Part shown: positions 36,801 to 46,686 of the stretch, piece after piece
Layout of the letters: each line of letters begins with the position of its first letter
Numbering within the stretch: the stretch's first letter is position 1
Assembly: GCA_036852015.1 (NCBI GenBank)
Contig: JAANDG010000367.1
Coordinates: forward strand, 81,216-145,215
Reading direction: 5' to 3'
DNA: 64,000 nucleotides
From: Pelodera strongyloides
Taxonomy: Eukaryota; Nematoda; Chromadorea; Rhabditida; Rhabditidae
The notes under the pieces: generated by a model
The model's input: the letters and a program-made list of their open reading frames with translations, nothing else
Database searches by the model: none
What the model was told of the DNA's origin: nothing
Program-made: the position numbers and the translations under genes

Positions 36801-39800
36801 TCAAGCTGATCCTGGATTCGCTGAAAGAGATTAAGAGGAGTCAGAAAGAACTTCAAGATGGACAGAAGGAGCTCGCAGAGTCTCACTCAAGTACCATCCA
36901 ACGTCTTCAACTCTTGGAAGATGGTACCAGTCGTCCATCTCAGACGGAAAATGATGATGTTGTTCGCCGAGAAGTTGTTCCACTAACATCAGAGGCGCGA
37001 GGCATGCTTGATATGCTACACAAGAATGTGCCTATGTTCGATTATGATGATGAGGAAGGAGCATGCTTTGCTCAGTATTACAAGCGTCAGCAGAAGCTGA
37101 TGGAGGTTCACGCTGCTGCCGTACCTGAAGATGTAAGAATCGGATTTCTACTGTCTCGTTTACCACCCCAGCAGGAGAAGGAGTTCAAGCTGCGCTGTAT
37201 GCCGCAGGAACCGGAAGAAATGAGTCTGGCGGAAGTGGTTGAGAAGTTGAAAATTGTATTCGTTTCTAAAATATCGCTGTTCCGGAAACGTCTGGCATGT
37301 CTGCATTTGGACGAGGAACCGATTACCGACTACGTGAAGCACATCGCGCTCGTCAACGGAAGCTGTCAGGACTTCAAATTCGGTGATTTGAATGAAAATC
37401 AATTCCGTGTATTGATGTATCTCAACAGTCTGCGTACTTCGGCACACGCGGAGATGCGTGCATGGCTCATCACGGCTCTTGATAAGTCACCCAGAGATGA
37501 CCCTCGACGATGTCGCTGTCGCCGTCAACAAGTACCGCGAGCACAAGGCTAACCTCAACGCTGACCTCACTATCAACAAGGTCCACAACATCAACAAACC
37601 CCATCGGAAGCAACAGAGAGACGTCAGGAAGTTCCCACAAGAGAAATGCAAGTACTGTGGAGGGGACGGTGGACACCGGTCCTGCCCTGCCAAGGAAGTG
37701 ACTTGTCGGAATTGTGGAAGAAAAGGGCACTACGCTGTTGTTTGTCAGCAGAAAAACAAACAGAGAAATCGCAACGTCCATGAAGTGTCTTCGCGATCTG
37801 TCGGCCGCAGATTCGTCAACATTCAGGTGAATGGAAAGAAGGCGCGACTTCAGTTGGACACAGGTTCGGATTTGACGCTAATATCCGAGACCACATGGAA
37901 GGAGCTGGGTCGACCAAACTTGAAACCCCCGAGTATTGTCGCGACCGCAGCAAATGGAGAGCAGCTTGAACTATTCGGATCGTTCGAGTGCAACGCCTCT
38001 TACCAGGATGAGCACATTACTGGGATAGTGCACGTCACCGCTAGGATGAATCTCCTAGGCCTGGACTGGTTGGAGCGGTTCCCTTCATTCAGATCTATGA
38101 TGGATGCTGTTTGTCATCGGGTCTCCGGGAAGCCTTCTATCACTACATCGAAGAAGAGTGAATCTGCTGAGACGTACACTGCTTCGCTCAAGAGGCAATT
38201 CACTGATGTTTTCTCCACCGAGCTTGGTTTATGTGCAAAAACCAAGGCGTGCCTCCAGCTCAAGGAAGGGGCAAAAGCTGTTTTTCGCCCGAAACGAATG
38301 GTACCGATCCATTACAAGGAAAGCGTGGAAACTGAGCTGGACCGGCTAGAGCAACTTGGAGTCATCGAGCGTAGCGTGTCGCATATTCTCCGTGGGCCGC
38401 TCCGATTCTGTGTGTGAAGAAACCGAATGGAAGTGTGAGAGTCTGCGCTGACTTCAGCACTGGTCTGAATGAAGCTCACCCGATTCCGACCGCAGAAGAC
38501 ATTATGACAACTCTCAACGGTGGTACTGTCTTCAGTACACTTGACTTTAAGGATGCCTACCTACAAGTTGAGTTAGAGGACGACTCCAAGAATTTGCTCG
38601 TTATCAACACCCATCGAGGTCTGTACCGCTACAACAGACTCTGCTTCGGAGTGAAGACTGCTCCTGGGATCTTCCAACAGATCATGGACGCGATGTTGCC
38701 TGGACTCGAAGGTTGTTGTGCGTATCTCGATGACGTGATCGTTTCTGGACAGACGCTTCAGGAACACAATCGGAACCTACAAGCCTGTATGAAGAGGATC
38801 TCGGAATATGGATTCCACGTCAATTTCGAGAAGTGCACCTTCGCTGCGAGAGAGATTCGGTACCTGGGGATGATCATCTCTGCAGAAGGTCACAAGACTG
38901 ATCCCGCCAAGATTGAACCAATCTTGAAGATGCCGGAGCCAAAGGACGTCAGTCAACTACGTTCATTCATCGGCAAGATCAACTATTACGGCAGGTTCAT
39001 CAAGGAATTGCACAAGCTGCGTGCACCGTTTGACGAATTGTTGAAGAAAGATGTCAAGTGGAACTGGAGTAAAGAGTGTCAAAAGGCGTTTGACGAGGTC
39101 AAGAAGATCGTTGCCTCGCCAATGCTGCTCACGCACTACGACCCTAAGAAGGAGTTGATCCTGGTTACGGATGCATCTCAATACGGTCTGGGCGCGGTGC
39201 TGCTTCACCGGATGAGTGATGGAACGCAGAAAGCAGTCGAACACGCCACTCGAACTCTACTGCCAGCTGAGAAGAACTATGGACAGATCGATAAGGAAGG
39301 TCTCGCGATATTCTGGGCCATGAAGAAGTTCTACAAATATCTATTGGGACGCAAGTTCACTCTTGTGACAGATCACAAACCTCTGGTATCTATTTTCGGA
39401 TCCAAGAAGGGTATTCCTGTTACGAGCGCAAACCGGCTACAACGCTGGGCTGTTTACATCAAGGGCTTTGATTTCAAGATCGTGTTCAAGCCTACAGCTG
39501 AAATGGGTTGCGCCGACGTGCTTTCGAGACTGATCGCAAGTCAAGAAGACAGTAACGAGGACAAGGTGATCGCGCGAGTCGAAACAGAGTTGTTCAAGGA
39601 CGAACATTTTCGCACAGTTGCTGCCCTACCAGTTACCGCAAACGTTCTGCGTGAGGCTACCGAGAAGGACAAGACGCTACAAGTGGTCCTGAAGGCTCAC
39701 AGAACTGGAAACTGGCCGAACAAGTGCTCAAGAGACATCACACAATTCGCCAACAGACACATATCGTTGTCAGAGTCAGATGGAATTCTATTTTTCGGAG

Positions 39801-42800
39801 AGAGGATCGTCGTTCCTACTGCTCTGAAAAGATCGCTAGTCTACTGGCCGTTCATCGACGAGGACATCGAGAACGCGGTGAAGTCCTGTGCTAACTGCAG
39901 TCGTGCTCAGAAAGCACCGACCAAGACGAATCTGGAGTCGTGGAGCAAGGCAAGTGTTCCTTGGGAACGAGTTCATGCTGATTTCGCTGGTCCACTGGAA
40001 GGAAAGTACTATCTGGTTGTCGTCGACGCCTATAGTAAATGGCCAGAGATCGTTTCCCTTGACAGAATCACATCGTCTGCCACGATCACACATCTGAGGA
40101 AGATTTTCTCACAATTTGGTATATATATATAGTTTATTGATCACATATATCAAAAAAGACACACATAATCAAATGGATACCCTAAGACGAACATGCTTCA
40201 CAACAGTTCGTACTGACAAGGGCCCAACTACATATCACAAAAATGTACTCAAAAATTCAAAACGCAATATATCAAGAAACGTAGATAGTTAAAATATAGT
40301 TCCACTATCATAATCAATCCTTACATCCGTACTTTTCGATAAAAGCTTTCTCCATTGCTGATTCAAAGGCCTTGCCAAATGACTCACTAAAGTGGTCAAG
40401 TGATTGCTGATCTAATAACGGGATAGGTGGCACAGGTGGTTCAGCTGTTGGCAATTGCACAGGGTGTGCAATTGGTTCAATCACAGACAATTGAGGGGAG
40501 GGCATTACTAATTGCAGTTCCTCACGTGTGTTTTCGATAGGTGAAGTTGGTTCTTTGATCTCTGGCACACACGGGGTCAAAGGTTCTTCTCGAGCAGCTT
40601 TTCGACGAAGATATCCTTCATGTCTCTGCTTCGGAGTTTCTGCTCTCCGAACGTTGATGTGTGAGAGTTCAGGGGTCTTCTTGAGCCGCTCGGCGAGTTC
40701 CTTAAATAGAGGCAAACGAACACCAGCTTTCATTCGACATAGTATAGGGCGGGGATGGTTGCCGGGTTTCCCCATGCGACCAATTACATGGAAAGAATCG
40801 GGTGAGTAAGAGCACAGAGCCAAAACATTGGTTGTAATATTTAAATCATTACTCACCCGATCCGTTTCCTCCGCGTTGAGCAGCACAAAATGGTCCTTTA
40901 GCTCACTCCGGCGAAATCCTTCAGATAGTTCTTCGCGAATAAAAGACTTTAGCTCGGTGAATAATTCAGTGAGAGTAAATTGAATATTGTGGCGTATTGG
41001 GAAGCCTGGGCGACAGGTAGGTGTAGAGATTTGGGAGTTATCAGGGTAGATCATTTCGGCGGTGGTGATGCGACCGCTCTCTGTTGGGTTAGAGGGGTCG
41101 AATGCCAGAGACACTGGTAACAGACAATGGAACACAATTCACTAGTGCTGAATTCGCATTGTTTTGTGCTAAGAATGGGATAAAACACATGTTTTCACCG
41201 CCATTCCACCCGCAATCGAACGGACAAGCGGAGAGGTTCGTCGACACTTTCAAGCGGGCGCTGCTGAAATTGAGAGGGGAGGGAAGCCCTGCAGAGAATC
41301 TTCAAACGTTTCTGCTCTCGTATAGGATGACGCCGTCACCTAACGCTCCCGAAGGAAAGTCACCAGCGGAAACATTCTTGAATCGAAAGGTGCGCACATC
41401 GTTCGATCTGCTGAAGCCGAAGCCGGAGAGGAAGATCATCAAGGATGATTGTATGGAGAGGCAGTTTAATAAGAAGAACGGTTCGAAAGCTACAGTCTTC
41501 AACCCAGGAGACTTAGTCTATGTTCGTGATCACCGAATCCCAAGTAAACCTGCTTGGATGGAAGCCACTGTTTTCAACAAGAAAGGCAGTGTGCTATATG
41601 AGGTGAAGGTCGAAGGTCAGAAGCACCTAATACGTCGACATGCTAATCAAATGAGGCCAAGGACTGTTAACAACCGAAGTCGTGCCATTGACATCCTGCT
41701 CGATGCATTCGATATTGACCCGTTGCCACGTTCGAACCCGAAAGAGTCTAAGCCTGCCGCAACCAAGACTCAACCGCCAACTGTGATACCCGATACAGTT
41801 GATGATGAACACGAAACCGTTGATGTTCGTGATGTCGTTCCTGATGATGACGAGGACGAGTTCCAAGATGCCACGTCAACGCCGACGCCGTCTGCTGCTG
41901 TGCCCGTGCCCCAGTCGTGTACACCTACAGTGCGCAGATCCACCCGTCCAAGGAATGCCCCGAAGAAGTTGGACATCAACCCGGCCAATAAGCGTTACTA
42001 AAACCTATTGTTGTTGTTTTAGTCTAACCTGTTTATGTTTGTTTCTTTTAGTATAACTTCAATACTAAGGTCGGAGGTGTTAGGTATTAGAGTATACCTA
42101 AGAATTCATATTATAGTTTGTAGTGTAATGTTTCACATATGTGTTGTAACATCTGCTCACGATGTTTGATCATTAGCACGAATGTTTCACGTGCAACATA
42201 TTGTCTGTGTAGGGTATGTGCAATTGTATTCTCTTATGACAATTATCACGTAGGCACTACTATATAAGCAACCTCCGATATCACTCTAGGACTTTCTCTC
42301 GACTACACTACTGAGTTGTCTAATATACTTATCGCCTATCTATCGTATAATAAACTATTTATTATACATCGTCTACCTCTCTGTTCGCTAACTGTTGTAT
42401 CCATACTTTTGTATACACAACAATCAACATCGTTTGGAGAGAGCTTACTGGTGAGCCAGTTGCTGATTTTATAGGGAATATTTCTTAGTGAAAGCCACGT
42501 TGTTAGTTAGTTGCGAGATCGAAATTCCAAGTCTAGATAAAACATGGCTTTCACTAATATTTATAAGTGAACGACCAGGATCTGTAGTTTGTCGCCCCAG
42601 CCCAGTCGCGGGGTACCGTAGTCGCCCTGCACCCTCAGGGAGGCCACTGAACAAAGTTGCCTCGCAAATGCCGAGGAAATTGCCCCGACAATGCCTAGCT
42701 GCCTTCACGAGTTTTGCCGCGGAGCATTGTCGAGGCGAAAGCTCGGCAAATCGCTGCCTAGCTTTTGCCGAGGCGGCGTTTTCGAGGCAATAATAAATAA

Positions 42801-45087
42801 ATAGTGCAATAATTTAGTACTTACGTCTTTAAGGAATTTTATTACATATTATACGTCATGTATCACACATAACATATATCTATGAATAAAGCCTTATAAG
42901 ACATATGAACATGGGTGGAATTGAACCCTGACCATTCATCTGTAGTCAGCGCCTTCACCCACTGAGCTATGCACGCATATGTGGCAAAAGGACGGAAAGA
43001 CGTAGACGTCTTTCCGCCGGCAGTCATTTGGACCTCTCCTCGGCATTTGCGAGGCGCTACCTCGGCATTGTCGACTCGCTTTTTCCTCGGCATTGTCGAG
43101 GCAAATCGTGAAAACCTCGGCGTTTGCGAGGCAACTTTTTTCAGTGGCGCGCACGTTTTAGAATGGACACAATCACTTAATTAAGTTTATCGTTATGTAT
43201 AAAAATATTATTTGTAATATAAAATGAATTTATACAATTTTGTATTTGTTTTTTAATAGCATAATTAAAAAATTGATGTAATTTATTGTAAAAATACAGA
43301 ACAGGGATATGATGACCATTTCTTCTGACTTATTTTTCTCCGTCCATAAACTAATGATGATTGTATGTCTGAATAAATTGAAAAATACAAAAAAGTGATG
43401 GCAACAATTTCTTCTGATTTATTTCTCTCCATCACTAATACCGGCCGGTTTCTGAACCGCATCGTGGACAACTGCATTCTTAATAATAAATATTTATTAG
43501 TCGATGCATGAGGCAAAGAAAAAAAATGAGGCAACAACGTGAATTTTGTAAAGACCAAAAGGAACCCTAAGATGAAGTCGGAGTTCCATAGCGGAATGAC
43601 AATTTTTGCCAATCACCTTTCAAACATTCAAATTGTTATTGTTTCACTATAGAAATTGTCGTCACTATTTTTGTTCAGTGGGGCGTCATATGTAAATAGA
43701 CTTGAAAAAAATAAAAACTACTCCATGTGTTCAATAAATCAAAGAAAACCACACCCAGTGCAATTTAAGCACTAAATGTATAATATTTTCTTTTAACTTT
43801 ATAAATATTATACTTAGTTTTGTAAATGTATTTATTTTTTATTACATTTATAATATTTTCACATGCTTGGGCAAAACTAACAAGTGCAAATGGCAATGGT
43901 CCATTCTAAAACGCGCCGGCCTCCCTGAGCGTGCAGGGCGATTAGGGTAATCCGCGACCAGGCTGGGGCGACAAACTACGGATCCTCCACATTGTTAGTT
44001 AGTTACGAGATCGAAATCCCAAGTCTACATAAAACAATGGGTGAACGAAAAAACTTGTTTGTTATACGTTACTACCTGAATTGTGGTATTCAAAATTTCA
44101 AAAATGGGAACGCCGAACTATCATCTACCTTGATTGGTCCGGCAGTCCAGTCTCCATAGCCGAGGCTCTCTTCCTTCCAAAGAAGCGTTCCGTTAAGCAA
44201 GGCTTGCTCCATGTCATCCCGTTCGTAGAGAAACATGTGAAAGTCGTACAGCTCGCCAGGAGCAAACATATTAGATGCTTTCGTACCTCCCCCCAAAGCG
44301 GCAGGTGTAGATGTACTATTACCTTGCGAGCTAATCGAGCCTCCACCTAAATTAGCACTAATAATAACAATACCAGTAAAGCGGCTGTTGTACGCGCATT
44401 CTTTTAGGTATGCCGGCATGCTGGGATACCAACCACCTCCGAATTGACTCACAACTGACCACCTACGGAACTCTGTGAGTAAATGGGAACGAGTGCAACA
44501 TCGTTTGATGAGCGAACTTGGGTCAGCGGTAAGCCTCAACCGACACAAGTTCAGCTACCAGTGCGGAAAATCAAGGCGATGGCGATTCCCCCACTCGGAT
44601 AGAAAGATTTCTTTACTTGCATTTTTAAACGCCTGTTCCGTCATACTATCTCTCTCCATCACTCTAGTATGCTTGGCGCTGAGTTGGCGCTGAGAGGCGG
44701 GGCCTAGCGGCCTAGCCGCAGTTCTTAACGCCAGAGCGTTGCTTGCTATGACACAAGCTGGTGCGTAACTACTAATCTCTTCAACTAGTAGTAGCATCCT
44801 TGACTTCCCCTGTGTCCCAATTATAATAAGCAACCTCTGACGTGAGAGTCGCGGCTCGGTGACGCCTCTCAGCGCCAAGCATACTAGAGTGATGGAGAGA
44901 GATAGTATGACGCAACACAATCGAAACACACGAGGAGTGAAGTATCATAGAAGTTACCTGTGAAAGTCCTGAACAGATTAAACAGAGTCCACATGACGAA
45001 CATCTTATTGAGATATTTGACGATCGTCATCCAAATACTTTCCTCATTCTCCACGTGAGGAACAGCGACCCCATTCTCTTCGGCCAT
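30828..45087 (-). CDS. CLPTM1: CLPTM1 family multi-pass membrane protein
   Basis: CLPTM1 proteins are ER-resident multipass proteins; the vertebrate member restrains forward traffic of GABA-A receptors, and the role here is inferred only from family. Thirteen exons on the minus strand: 45087-44958, 44346-44129, 34839-34699, 34522-34388, 34006-33905, 33689-33615, 33361-33197, 32898-32812, 32244-32065, 31928-31807, 31710-31540, 31328-31176, 30978-30828; all phases agree, 609 aa. Diagnostic blocks: YGDWTAGP, LNHWHPNITVNLIDDHT, VPPPMDR, FSPMSLFKYQ, HAVFEFLAFKNDIRFW, LLIEMWKI, YDDMAFKYLSW, WYSWILSMLYGFLLTFGF, SVAHLPWRMLTYKF, FIDDLFAFVIRMP and YLYQRWAYRVDP. The tail is acidic and lysine-rich. Intron 2 is 9.3 kb and hosts a whole Ty3/gypsy element; the other introns are mostly 50-900 bp. 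Confidence 0.94.
32473..32548. repeat. 76-bp foldback with TTAA termini
   Basis: The ends read TTAAAGGCACAGGTCC and its reverse complement (with one variable base further in), around a roughly 30 bp centre. It lies in a CLPTM1 intron. The termini resemble those of the 396-bp element in thymidine kinase. Confidence 0.8.
33392..33561 (+). repeat. tandem repeat in CLPTM1 intron, 3 copies
   Basis: Three units of about 50-65 bp containing GGAAATACCTTTTCGACACC and GGGTATTGCAGTGTGTTAA. Units differ by 9-bp internal duplications (TGGAAATAC, TGACCGAAT), which suggests slippage. Confidence 0.85.
34136..34310 (+). repeat. dispersed repeat R2, copy 2
   Basis: Second copy of the repeat at 28376-28560, in direct orientation, inside a CLPTM1 intron. 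It ends near TGTACCCCTGG. No coding capacity. Confidence 0.8.
34896..35314. repeat. 419-bp foldback with about 190-bp arms
   Basis: Begins GATAGAGTATTTACGTTACG and ends with the near reverse complement. The arms pair almost throughout (TTAGCGAAATTTTGAGCAGT, AAAGTCTCGGAGCGAAAAAGG). The centre is about 20-40 bp. It sits at the start of the 9.3 kb CLPTM1 intron. Confidence 0.88.
35523..35752 (-). repeat. dispersed repeat R1, copy 2
   Basis: Reverse-orientation copy of the repeat at 11389-11620, sharing the CCGACGAGTTT end and the ATGCAATATGCTAATACGGA segment. It lies just upstream of the Ty3/gypsy insertion. Confidence 0.75.
36044..36397 (+). repeat. 5' LTR of Ty3/gypsy copy 1
   Basis: TGTTAGG...ACAACA, with TATATAAGC as a candidate TATA box and AATAAAC downstream. 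Confidence 0.93.
36522..36585 (+). promoter_or_regulatory. conserved leader hairpin of Ty3/gypsy copy 1
   Basis: AGTGTTTTGAT pairs with ATCAAAACACT, and an inner CTACC/GGTAG arm also pairs. It is flanked on both sides by the direct repeat AGAGGTGCTTTAGGCACAC (36454-36472 and 36604-36622). The same layout is kept in the second, diverged element. Confidence 0.75.
36776..37790 (+). pseudogene. gag of Ty3/gypsy copy 1, frameshifted
   Basis: From ATG 36776 (MDDDDKVS) a coiled-coil-like N-terminus is followed by a capsid-like region (LRCMPQEPEEM, FRKRLACLHLDEEP, NENQFRVLMYLNSLR). One extra base in a CCC run near 37490 shifts the frame. The other frame carries on with DDVAVAVNKYREH and two CCHC zinc knuckles (CKYCGGDGGHRSC, CRNCGRKGHYAVVC). 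The equivalent stretch in the second element is in a single frame, which supports a disabling mutation rather than programmed frameshifting. Confidence 0.85.
40119..41101 (-). mobile_element. ORF1-only non-LTR element (HAL1-like) inside integrase, copy 1
   Basis: About 980 bp interrupting the Ty3 integrase region between CAATTTGGTA and ATGCCAGAG. On the minus strand it begins near TCGACCCCTC, holds one long ORF and ends AATAAACTATATATATATA. A short terminal simple repeat is the usual 3' end of some non-LTR retroelements. No reverse transcriptase is present. A homologous ORF lies at 61089-61859. Confidence 0.75.
40314..41054 (-). CDS. ORF1-like protein of the HAL1-like family, copy 1
   Basis: 246 aa from MIYPDNSQ. 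The function is not known to me. It has an N-terminal amphipathic segment (FTELKSFIREEL), then VGRMGKP, RPILCRMKAG, LPLFKELAERLKKTPELSHI, VRRAETPKQR and EGYLRRKAAREE, and a Pro/Glu-rich tail. The order 'VGR - RPILC - R-basic - VRR.. QR...LRR' resembles the RRM-like core and DLT-QR-LR end of LINE ORF1 proteins. This is a resemblance by eye, not a demonstrated match. The start is the ATG aligned with the second copy; the open frame runs further up only through Ty3 DNA. It is intact although its host element is broken. Confidence 0.7.
   Translation of the reverse strand: MIYPDNSQISTPTCRPGFPIRHNIQFTLTELFTELKSFIREELSEGFRRSELKDHFVLLNAEETDRVSNDLNITTNVLALCSYSPDSFHVIGRMGKPGNHPRPILCRMKAGVRLPLFKELAERLKKTPELSHINVRRAETPKQRHEGYLRRKAAREEPLTPCVPEIKEPTSPIENTREELQLVMPSPQLSVIEPIAHPVQLPTAEPPVPPIPLLDQQSLDHFSESFGKAFESAMEKAFIEKYGCKD
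42078..42422 (+). repeat. 3' LTR of Ty3/gypsy copy 1
   Basis: Matches the 5' LTR except for small indels. It is followed by the ATCAA target duplication. Confidence 0.93.
42578..43985. mobile_element. terminal-inverted-repeat element with two abutting inner elements
   Basis: 68-bp inverted ends (42578-42645 and 43918-43985) start GGATCYGTAGTTTGTCGCCCC and end near GGGAGGCC. Inside, 42644-43147 has its own inverted ends (CCACTGAA, AAAGTTGCCTCGCAAA), and 43146-43918 has ends GGCGCG...TTTTAGAATGGAC. A roughly 45-bp sequence beginning TTGTTAGTTAGTTRCGAG flanks both sides as a direct repeat (about 42500 and 43989). No transposase is seen. It lies in the CLPTM1 intron just 3' of the Ty3 element. 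Confidence 0.75.
42910..42976 (-). other. tRNA-like Pol III module in the inner inverted-repeat element
   Basis: Minus strand: TAGCTCAGTGGGT (A box) and GGGTTCAATTCC (B box). The arms do not form a canonical cloverleaf, so it is probably a pseudo-tRNA. Confidence 0.5.
44639..44912. repeat. 274-bp inverted-repeat element (MITE-like)
   Basis: The ends CGTCATACTATCTCTC... and its reverse complement pair over about 45 bp to CTTGGCGCTGAG, with a GC-rich centre. It lies in CLPTM1 intron 1. Confidence 0.85.
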
Positions 45088-45100
45088 ACACTGAAAGCAC
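45088..45100 (-). promoter_or_regulatory. probable spliced-leader acceptor for CLPTM1
   Basis: On the minus strand GTGCTTTCAG precedes the ATG by three bases (TGT). Matches the nematode TTTCAG acceptor. Confidence 0.65.
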
Positions 45101-45870
45101 AATTATCACATAAGCACCAGCTTACTAACATATATGCATATATAGGCAGCTTTCAACGTTACGAGCAACATAACAGACATCGCGATCTCATATCATTCCA
45201 AGCGAAGCAGTAGAATGATTATGAAAGCCTAAAAAAAATTATAAAGTTATCGATCGGATGTGAATTAAATCAGGTGTGTGTAGGTGTATTGACGCAAGGT
45301 GCAGTTTAGGAAACATCACTGCGAACGACTTTTTTGGCGACTACTGTACCTTTTTCGATTTTGTATCCACAAACAATCACGTTAGAAATCTCCTGCGCAA
45401 CAACAGCTGCCTTAGGAAGTTTCTAGAAGATTGTTAATAGTATTTATCGAAGTGTAGTTAGTTTTTATTTTATTTTATAATTCCTTTTATATAACATAAC
45501 GTAACATTTATTACGAACATAAAATGTCGCGCAAGTTTTGTCAAGGTAATACCACATTGAATAACTATGAAACGTGAAAATGCAATTCTGACTAAAATAA
45601 AAGCACAAATAAAAACATTGTAGATTTGCAGGAATAGGCGAGGGTTACTCTCAATCATGAGTGAAGTTCTACGGACAAAAGAGCGTCTGCGAACATTCCT
45701 AGTCACCCGAGGGATTATGATTTTGATACGACCATGTCGAGAGGACAGATTAGAATTCCTGAATTTGTACATTGAACGATTGAACGTAGATAATGGCCGA
45801 ATTTGCCAGCCAATATTTTTCTGAGCATTCTAGCATCTGCCTTCCTACGACGATTGGCAAGTGTATCAAG
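45101..45870. other. upstream region of CLPTM1, no intact gene seen
   Basis: Holds a short minus-strand open segment near 45310-45425, after a CTTCTAG acceptor, that includes GYKIEKGTVV, reminiscent of a cytochrome P450 strand. Too little to call a gene. The rest is AT-rich. Confidence 0.45.
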
Positions 45871-46124
45871 CAATCAAGCTTCATTAAAGGAACGCAATCA
45901 CGATAAATTCGTCATTTTTATTTAACTTTCACATTAAGTATAGAATAGATGTGCAGAAAAATATGCTACCAATAGAGAAATGGGAGTGACTTGATAACAA
46001 TATGGATGAATACCCTGCAGTGACAGCATATCACAATTGTGTAGTTGTGTAGCGCAATCAAGCTTCATTAAAGGAACGCAATCACGATAAATTCGTCATT
46101 TTTATTTAACTTTCACATTAAGTA

Positions 46125-46572
46125 CCAGCCGTTCGAAGAGCCCTACGGGCTCTTCTCCGTCTGGAGGAATCGGCCTTCGGCCGATTGTTTCCCTATTTAA
46201 AAAAAGAATTGCTACAATGTAAAAAGTTAACTCTCGTCTCTTTCTCTTCCGTGCCACTTACATTCACACGTCTCTGATTGTGGAAACGTATAATAATCAG
46301 TTTGGATCTCCACTCGACTAATGCTACCATGCAAATTTGCCATTGACGGTGCTTATGTAGAGCATATTGCTACCCCTATGATAAGCTAGCATAGCTCAAC
46401 CGGTAGAGCGTTGGTCTGTGAATCGAGAGGTTGTGTGCTGCTGTGGGTTCGAATCTCGCCAGCGACAAAGATTTTGTATGCTCTTTCGATCGAAGAATTT
46501 TCTTTATGAAGGGATTTCGTTGTGCACATAAAAACAAACCCGTGACAAACTCTTCTCCTTTATATAATAAGA
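46125..46572 (-). mobile_element. non-autonomous Helitron-like element, copy B
   Basis: 448 bp. On its own strand it starts TCTTATTATATAAAGG and ends with the hairpin GAAGAGCCC-GTA-GGGCTCTTC, then GAACGGCTGG. Boundaries are exact because the empty site is kept in the adjacent duplicate. Insertion is between A and T with no target duplication, which fits the Helitron mechanism. It carries a tRNA-like module and no protein. Confidence 0.92.
46385..46465 (+). other. tRNA-like Pol III module in Helitron copy B
   Basis: TAGCTCAACCGGT A box, loop CTGTGAA (GTG anticodon position, His-like), a long variable region and a GGGTTCGAATC B box. TTTT follows about 10 nt later. Acceptor and anticodon stems are poorly paired. 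Confidence 0.6.
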
Positions 46573-46686
46573 TAGAATAGATGTGCAGAAAAATATGCTA
46601 CCAATAGAGAAATGGGAGTGACTTGATAACAATATGGATGAATACCCTGCAGTGACAGCATATCACAATTGTGTAGTTGTGTAGCG

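Larger units (their letters stand above)
37791..42001 (+). pseudogene. pol of Ty3/gypsy copy 1 (PR-RT-RH-IN), broken
   Basis: Protease QLDTGSDLTLIS is near 37853. The RT begins KRMVPIHYKE, is disrupted near 38370-38410, and reopens at KKPNGSVRVCADFS. The catalytic box YLDD is near 38720. RNase H is seen as VTDASQYGLGAVL and TDHKPL. The integrase core includes HADFAGP and DAYSKWPEI, then is split by the insertion at 40119-41101 and resumes with TDNGTQF and NGQAERF. A C-terminal acidic tail ends at 42001. The segment with the integrase HHCC histidines that precede CANC is deleted relative to the second element. Confidence 0.88.
36044..42422 (+). mobile_element. Ty3/gypsy LTR retrotransposon, copy 1 (defective)
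   Basis: Two near-identical LTRs (354 and 345 bp, differing mainly by 7-bp and 2-bp indels) are flanked by the 5-bp target duplication ATCAA (36039-36043 and 42423-42427). It is inserted in the large CLPTM1 intron, antisense to the host. The likely primer-binding site TGGCGTTCAGGA follows the 5' LTR, and a purine tract AAGGTCGGAGG precedes the 3' LTR. Domain order is gag, zinc knuckles, protease, RT, RNase H, integrase, i.e. Ty3/gypsy; no env was seen. The element is defective: frameshifts near 37490 and 38370, a small deletion near 38470, loss of part of the integrase zinc-binding region near 39828, and a 1 kb insertion at 40119-41101. Confidence 0.95.
45871..46686 (+). repeat. 184-bp tandem duplication, second copy split by a Helitron
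   Basis: Unit 1 is 45871-46054. Unit 2 is 46055-46124 plus 46573-46686, also 184 bp and reading identical to unit 1 throughout. The break in unit 2 holds Helitron copy B. Unit 1 shows the intact target AAGTA|TAGAAT. Confidence 0.93.
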
